34,294 nucleotides of DNA from Halobacteria archaeon (lineage in GTDB: Bacteria > Pseudomonadota > Gammaproteobacteria > UBA9214), in contig JABDRC010000256.1 of the NCBI GenBank assembly GCA_013041945.1, positions 1-34,294 on the forward strand, read 5' to 3'. The notes below the pieces were generated by a model that searched no databases, had not been told where the DNA came from, and saw only the letters and a program-made list of their open reading frames with translations. Below are positions 31,860 through 34,294 of the stretch, one piece after another (within the stretch, counting starts at the first letter, position 1; every line of letters starts with the position of its first letter). The position numbers and the translations under genes were made by a program.

Positions 31860-32665
31860 GCCGTATCGAGAAACGTTTTGCGGAACTGAAGCGGCAACAG
31901 CGCAAGGCGCTGATCCCGTATATCACGGCCGGCGACCCGCAACCGGATGTCACGGTGCCGTTGTTGCATGCGCTGGTCGATGCCGGTGCCGACCTGCTGG
32001 AGATCGGCGTGCCGTTTTCCGACCCCATGGCCGACGGCCCGGTCATCCAGGCCGCCTGTGAACGTGCGCTGGCACACCATGTCACCCTGCACCAGGTGAT
32101 CGAAATGGTGCAGGCATTCCGCCGGAAGGATGCCGACACACCGGTCATCCTGATGGGCTATCTCAACCCGATCGAGGTATGGGGCTATGCGGCGTTTGCC
32201 GAAGCGGCGGCGGCCGCCGGTGTCGACGGGGTGCTGACGGTGGATATGCCTCCGGAGGAGGCGGTTGATCTGACGGCGGCATTGCGCGATCGGGATATCG
32301 ATACAATCTATCTGCTGGCGCCGACCAGTGATGTCAGCAGGATCCGCCTGGTCGGCGAATCCGCCAGCGGGTTTCTCTACTATGTGTCTTTCAAGGGTGT
32401 GACGGGCGCGAATCGCCTTGATGTCGCCTCGGTGGCGGAGAAGGTCGGCGAGCTGCGCAGGCACACAGACCTGCCGGTCGGCGTGGGCTTCGGTATCCGT
32501 GATGCAGAGTCAGCTGCGGCGGTGGCCGGGATTGCCGATGCCGTCGTGGTCGGCAGCGTGCTCGTCAACCGGATTGCCGAACTGGCCGATCAGCCCGAGG
32601 CCATCGCACCCGCCCTGTCGGACAAGCTCGCCGAGCTGCGTACCGCCATCGACGCTGCCGGGTAG
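31856..32665 (+). CDS. trpA: Tryptophan synthase alpha chain
   Basis: TrpA splits indole-3-glycerol phosphate and passes indole to TrpB. The 269-residue barrel has the catalytic Glu49 (LLEIGVPFSDPMADGP) and Asp60, at the same numbers as in E. coli. It is coupled to trpB by a 4-nt overlap. A weak TGCCG/CGGCA stem with a short T-run follows the stop. Confidence 0.97.
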   Translation: MSRIEKRFAELKRQQRKALIPYITAGDPQPDVTVPLLHALVDAGADLLEIGVPFSDPMADGPVIQAACERALAHHVTLHQVIEMVQAFRRKDADTPVILMGYLNPIEVWGYAAFAEAAAAAGVDGVLTVDMPPEEAVDLTAALRDRDIDTIYLLAPTSDVSRIRLVGESASGFLYYVSFKGVTGANRLDVASVAEKVGELRRHTDLPVGVGFGIRDAESAAAVAGIADAVVVGSVLVNRIAELADQPEAIAPALSDKLAELRTAIDAAG

Positions 32666-32701
32666 TGCGCGGCGGCATTTCATCCGTTTACCCCGACCAT
32701 G

Positions 32702-32707
32702 TACAAT
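32702..32707 (+). promoter_or_regulatory. -10 box of accD, 7 nt before the start codon
   Basis: TACAAT (5 of 6) ends 7 nt before the accD ATG, and no Shine-Dalgarno sequence is seen. TTCATC lies 17 nt upstream as a poor -35. Transcription would begin on or next to the ATG. An alternative CATAAT touches the ATG. Confidence 0.38.
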
Positions 32708-32714
32708 TCATAAT

Positions 32715-33581
32715 ATGAGCTGGTTCAGCAAACTCGTGCCCTCGAAAATCCGCACCGTCGGCGGCAACAAGCGCACTGTGCCCGAGGGCTTGTGGGTCAA
32801 GTGCGACGGTTGCAGTGCTGTGCTGTACCGTTCGGAGCTCGAGCGCAACCGTGATGTCTGTCCCAAGTGCAGCCATCACATGCGCATCGGTGCGCGCCAG
32901 CGCCTCGGCCAGTTTCTCGATGATGATTCGACCGAGGAAATCGGCACCGGGCTGGAGCCGGTGGATGTCCTCAAGTTCAGGGACAGCAAGAAGTACCGTG
33001 ATCGCCTGACGGCTGCGCAAAAGGCAACCGGCGAGACCGATGCACTGGTGGCCATGCGCGGTACCCTGCAAGGTCTGCCGGTGATGGCCGTGGCATTCGA
33101 GTTCCGTTTCATGGGCGGCTCCATGGGCGCGGTTGTCGGCGAGCGCTTCGTACGTGCGGCCGAAATATGCCTGCAGGAAAAACGGCCGCTGATCTGTTTT
33201 TCCGCCAGCGGCGGTGCACGCATGCAGGAAGCCCTGTTCTCCCTGATGCAGATGGCCAAGACCAGCGCCGTACTGGCAAGGCTGTCGGAGGCCGGCATAC
33301 CCTATATTTCCGTGCTGACCGACCCGACCATGGGCGGTGTGTCCGCCAGCTTTGCGATGCTTGGCGATATCAATATCGCCGAACCAAAGGCGCTGATCGG
33401 CTTCGCCGGGCCGCGGGTGATCGAGCAGACTGTGCGGGAGACGCTGCCCGAGGGTTTCCAGCGCAGCGAGTTTCTGCTCGAACACGGCGCTATCGATATG
33501 ATCATCGACCGGCGTGAAATGAGCGACCGCATCGCCAATATCCTTGGCATGCTGAACGGCCGGGCAGCCACCGGGGCCTGA
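32715..33581 (+). CDS. accD: Acetyl-CoA carboxylase carboxyltransferase beta subunit
   Basis: AccD with AccA transfers carboxyl from biotin to acetyl-CoA, the first step of fatty acid synthesis. The 288-residue protein has the N-terminal zinc ribbon Cys30, Cys33, Cys49 and Cys52, and the crotonase-like carboxyltransferase domain with FEFRFMGGSMGAVVGE, SASGGARMQE and DPTMGGVSASFAMLGD. Length is close to E. coli (304). It precedes folC as in most gammaproteobacteria. Confidence 0.97.
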   Translation: MSWFSKLVPSKIRTVGGNKRTVPEGLWVKCDGCSAVLYRSELERNRDVCPKCSHHMRIGARQRLGQFLDDDSTEEIGTGLEPVDVLKFRDSKKYRDRLTAAQKATGETDALVAMRGTLQGLPVMAVAFEFRFMGGSMGAVVGERFVRAAEICLQEKRPLICFSASGGARMQEALFSLMQMAKTSAVLARLSEAGIPYISVLTDPTMGGVSASFAMLGDINIAEPKALIGFAGPRVIEQTVRETLPEGFQRSEFLLEHGAIDMIIDRREMSDRIANILGMLNGRAATGA

Positions 33582-33610
33582 CGACCGCGGCGATCCGCAT
33601 ACACCGTCCC

Positions 33611-34294
33611 GTGCCGCGTTTTGACAATCTCGGGGACTGGCTCCACTGGCAGGAAACGCTGCACCCGGACCCGATCGACCTCGGCCTGGAGCGGGTCGCC
33701 GCGGTGGCCCGGCGACTGGACCTGCTGGCACCCGGCGCGACCGTCATCACCGTCGGCGGCACCAACGGGAAGGGCTCCAGTGTCGCCATGCTGGATGCCG
33801 TCTACCGGGCGGCCGGGTATCACACCGGCGTCTATACCTCCCCGCACCTGCTTGCCTACAACGAACGCATCAGCGTGGACGGCAAGCCTGTCGATGATGC
33901 GCTGCTGTGCGCTTCGTTTGCGCGTATCGATGCGGCGCGGGACGGGATTTCGCTGACCTATTTCGAGTTCGGCACGCTGGCCGCCCTCGATATCTTCCGC
34001 GCCGGGCAGCCTGACCTCATCCTCCTCGAGGTCGGCATGGGCGGCCGGCTGGATGCAGTGAATATCATCGACGCTGACGTGGCCCTGGTGACCGCCATCG
34101 GCATCGATCACAGCGAGTGGCTGGGCGACGACCGCGAGGCCATCGGTCGCGAGAAGGCCGGTATCTTCCGCCGCGGACGACCGGCCGTGTGCTCGGATCC
34201 CCGGCCGCCGGCAAGTCTGCGGCAAACGGCACAGCGGCTGGGTGCGGACTGGCAGGCGCTGGGCGTGGACTTTGCCTGTCGCGATGACGGCAAC
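33611..34294 (+). CDS. folC: Folylpolyglutamate synthase / dihydrofolate synthase (5' part)
   Basis: FolC adds glutamate to dihydropteroate and to folates. The window holds the first 228 residues; the gene runs off the right edge. The start MPRFDNLGDWLHWQETLHP is followed by the ATP loop GTNGKGS (50-56), TSPHL (76-80), ERISVDG and LLEVGMGGRLDAVN, all Mur-ligase / FolC signatures. The GTG at 33611 is the only reasonable start after the accD stop, 29 nt earlier; there is no clear ribosome site. Confidence 0.94.
   Translation, partial: MPRFDNLGDWLHWQETLHPDPIDLGLERVAAVARRLDLLAPGATVITVGGTNGKGSSVAMLDAVYRAAGYHTGVYTSPHLLAYNERISVDGKPVDDALLCASFARIDAARDGISLTYFEFGTLAALDIFRAGQPDLILLEVGMGGRLDAVNIIDADVALVTAIGIDHSEWLGDDREAIGREKAGIFRRGRPAVCSDPRPPASLRQTAQRLGADWQALGVDFACRDDGN

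Overview
The window reads as chromosomal DNA of a flagellated gammaproteobacterium. It is GC-rich, and its gene orders (queA-tgt-yajC-secD-secF-suhB; leuC-leuD-leuB-asd-fimV-truA-trpF-...-accD-folC) are typical of Pseudomonas- and Chromatiales-like gammaproteobacteria. FleQ/FleN/FliA-type flagellar control, FimV and PrmB fit the same group. I cannot name a genus.

Layout. 1-360: short IS-end-like direct repeats beside a minus-strand tRNA-Ala/tRNA-Arg pair. 434-7455: a flagellar and c-di-GMP control block. It holds a 50-residue FlgM-like anti-sigma-28 protein (minus), fleQ, a GGDEF-EAL protein, fleN-fliA (overlapping stop and start) and a GYF-domain membrane protein; no flagellar structural genes are present. 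7495-7581: tRNA-Leu. 7665-13046: the queA-tgt-yajC-secD-secF run (tRNA queuosine modification and Sec translocase). 13061-14157 (minus): a small unknown gene and suhB. 14263-16305 (minus): a His-rich repeat protein, an ECF-like sigma factor, its zinc-finger anti-sigma factor and a DUF3106-like exported protein. 16370-18392 (minus): SCO, PCuAC and psd. 18458-19722: prmB and an unknown acidic protein. 19735-19935 (minus): a 66-residue unknown protein behind a sigma-28-type promoter. 20106-22397: aroC and an MFS transporter. 22459-26686: leuCDB-asd. 26765-34294: fimV, truA, trpFBA, accD and the start of folC.

How it fits together. FleQ, FleN, FliA, the mini-FlgM and the GGDEF-EAL protein can be read as one regulatory module. 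FleQ activates flagellar genes and senses c-di-GMP, FleN restrains FleQ, FliA drives late genes, FlgM restrains FliA, and the EAL enzyme would lower c-di-GMP. Several control elements support this reading. Two promoters have the spacing TAAA-N15-(CGATA core) expected of sigma-28, one before the mini-FlgM and one before the 66-residue unknown gene. The ribosome binding site of the GGDEF-EAL gene sits in a perfect ANGGAN hexaloop hairpin, the form bound by CsrA/RsmA.

Most of the window is ordinary housekeeping DNA. The observations most worth checking are the truncated FlgM, the two sigma-28 sites, the CsrA-type hairpin, the His-rich/ECF-sigma cassette, and several genes whose -10 boxes lie so near the start codon that leaderless mRNAs are likely. 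I found no CRISPR array, prophage, or complete insertion sequence, and no clearly new system.
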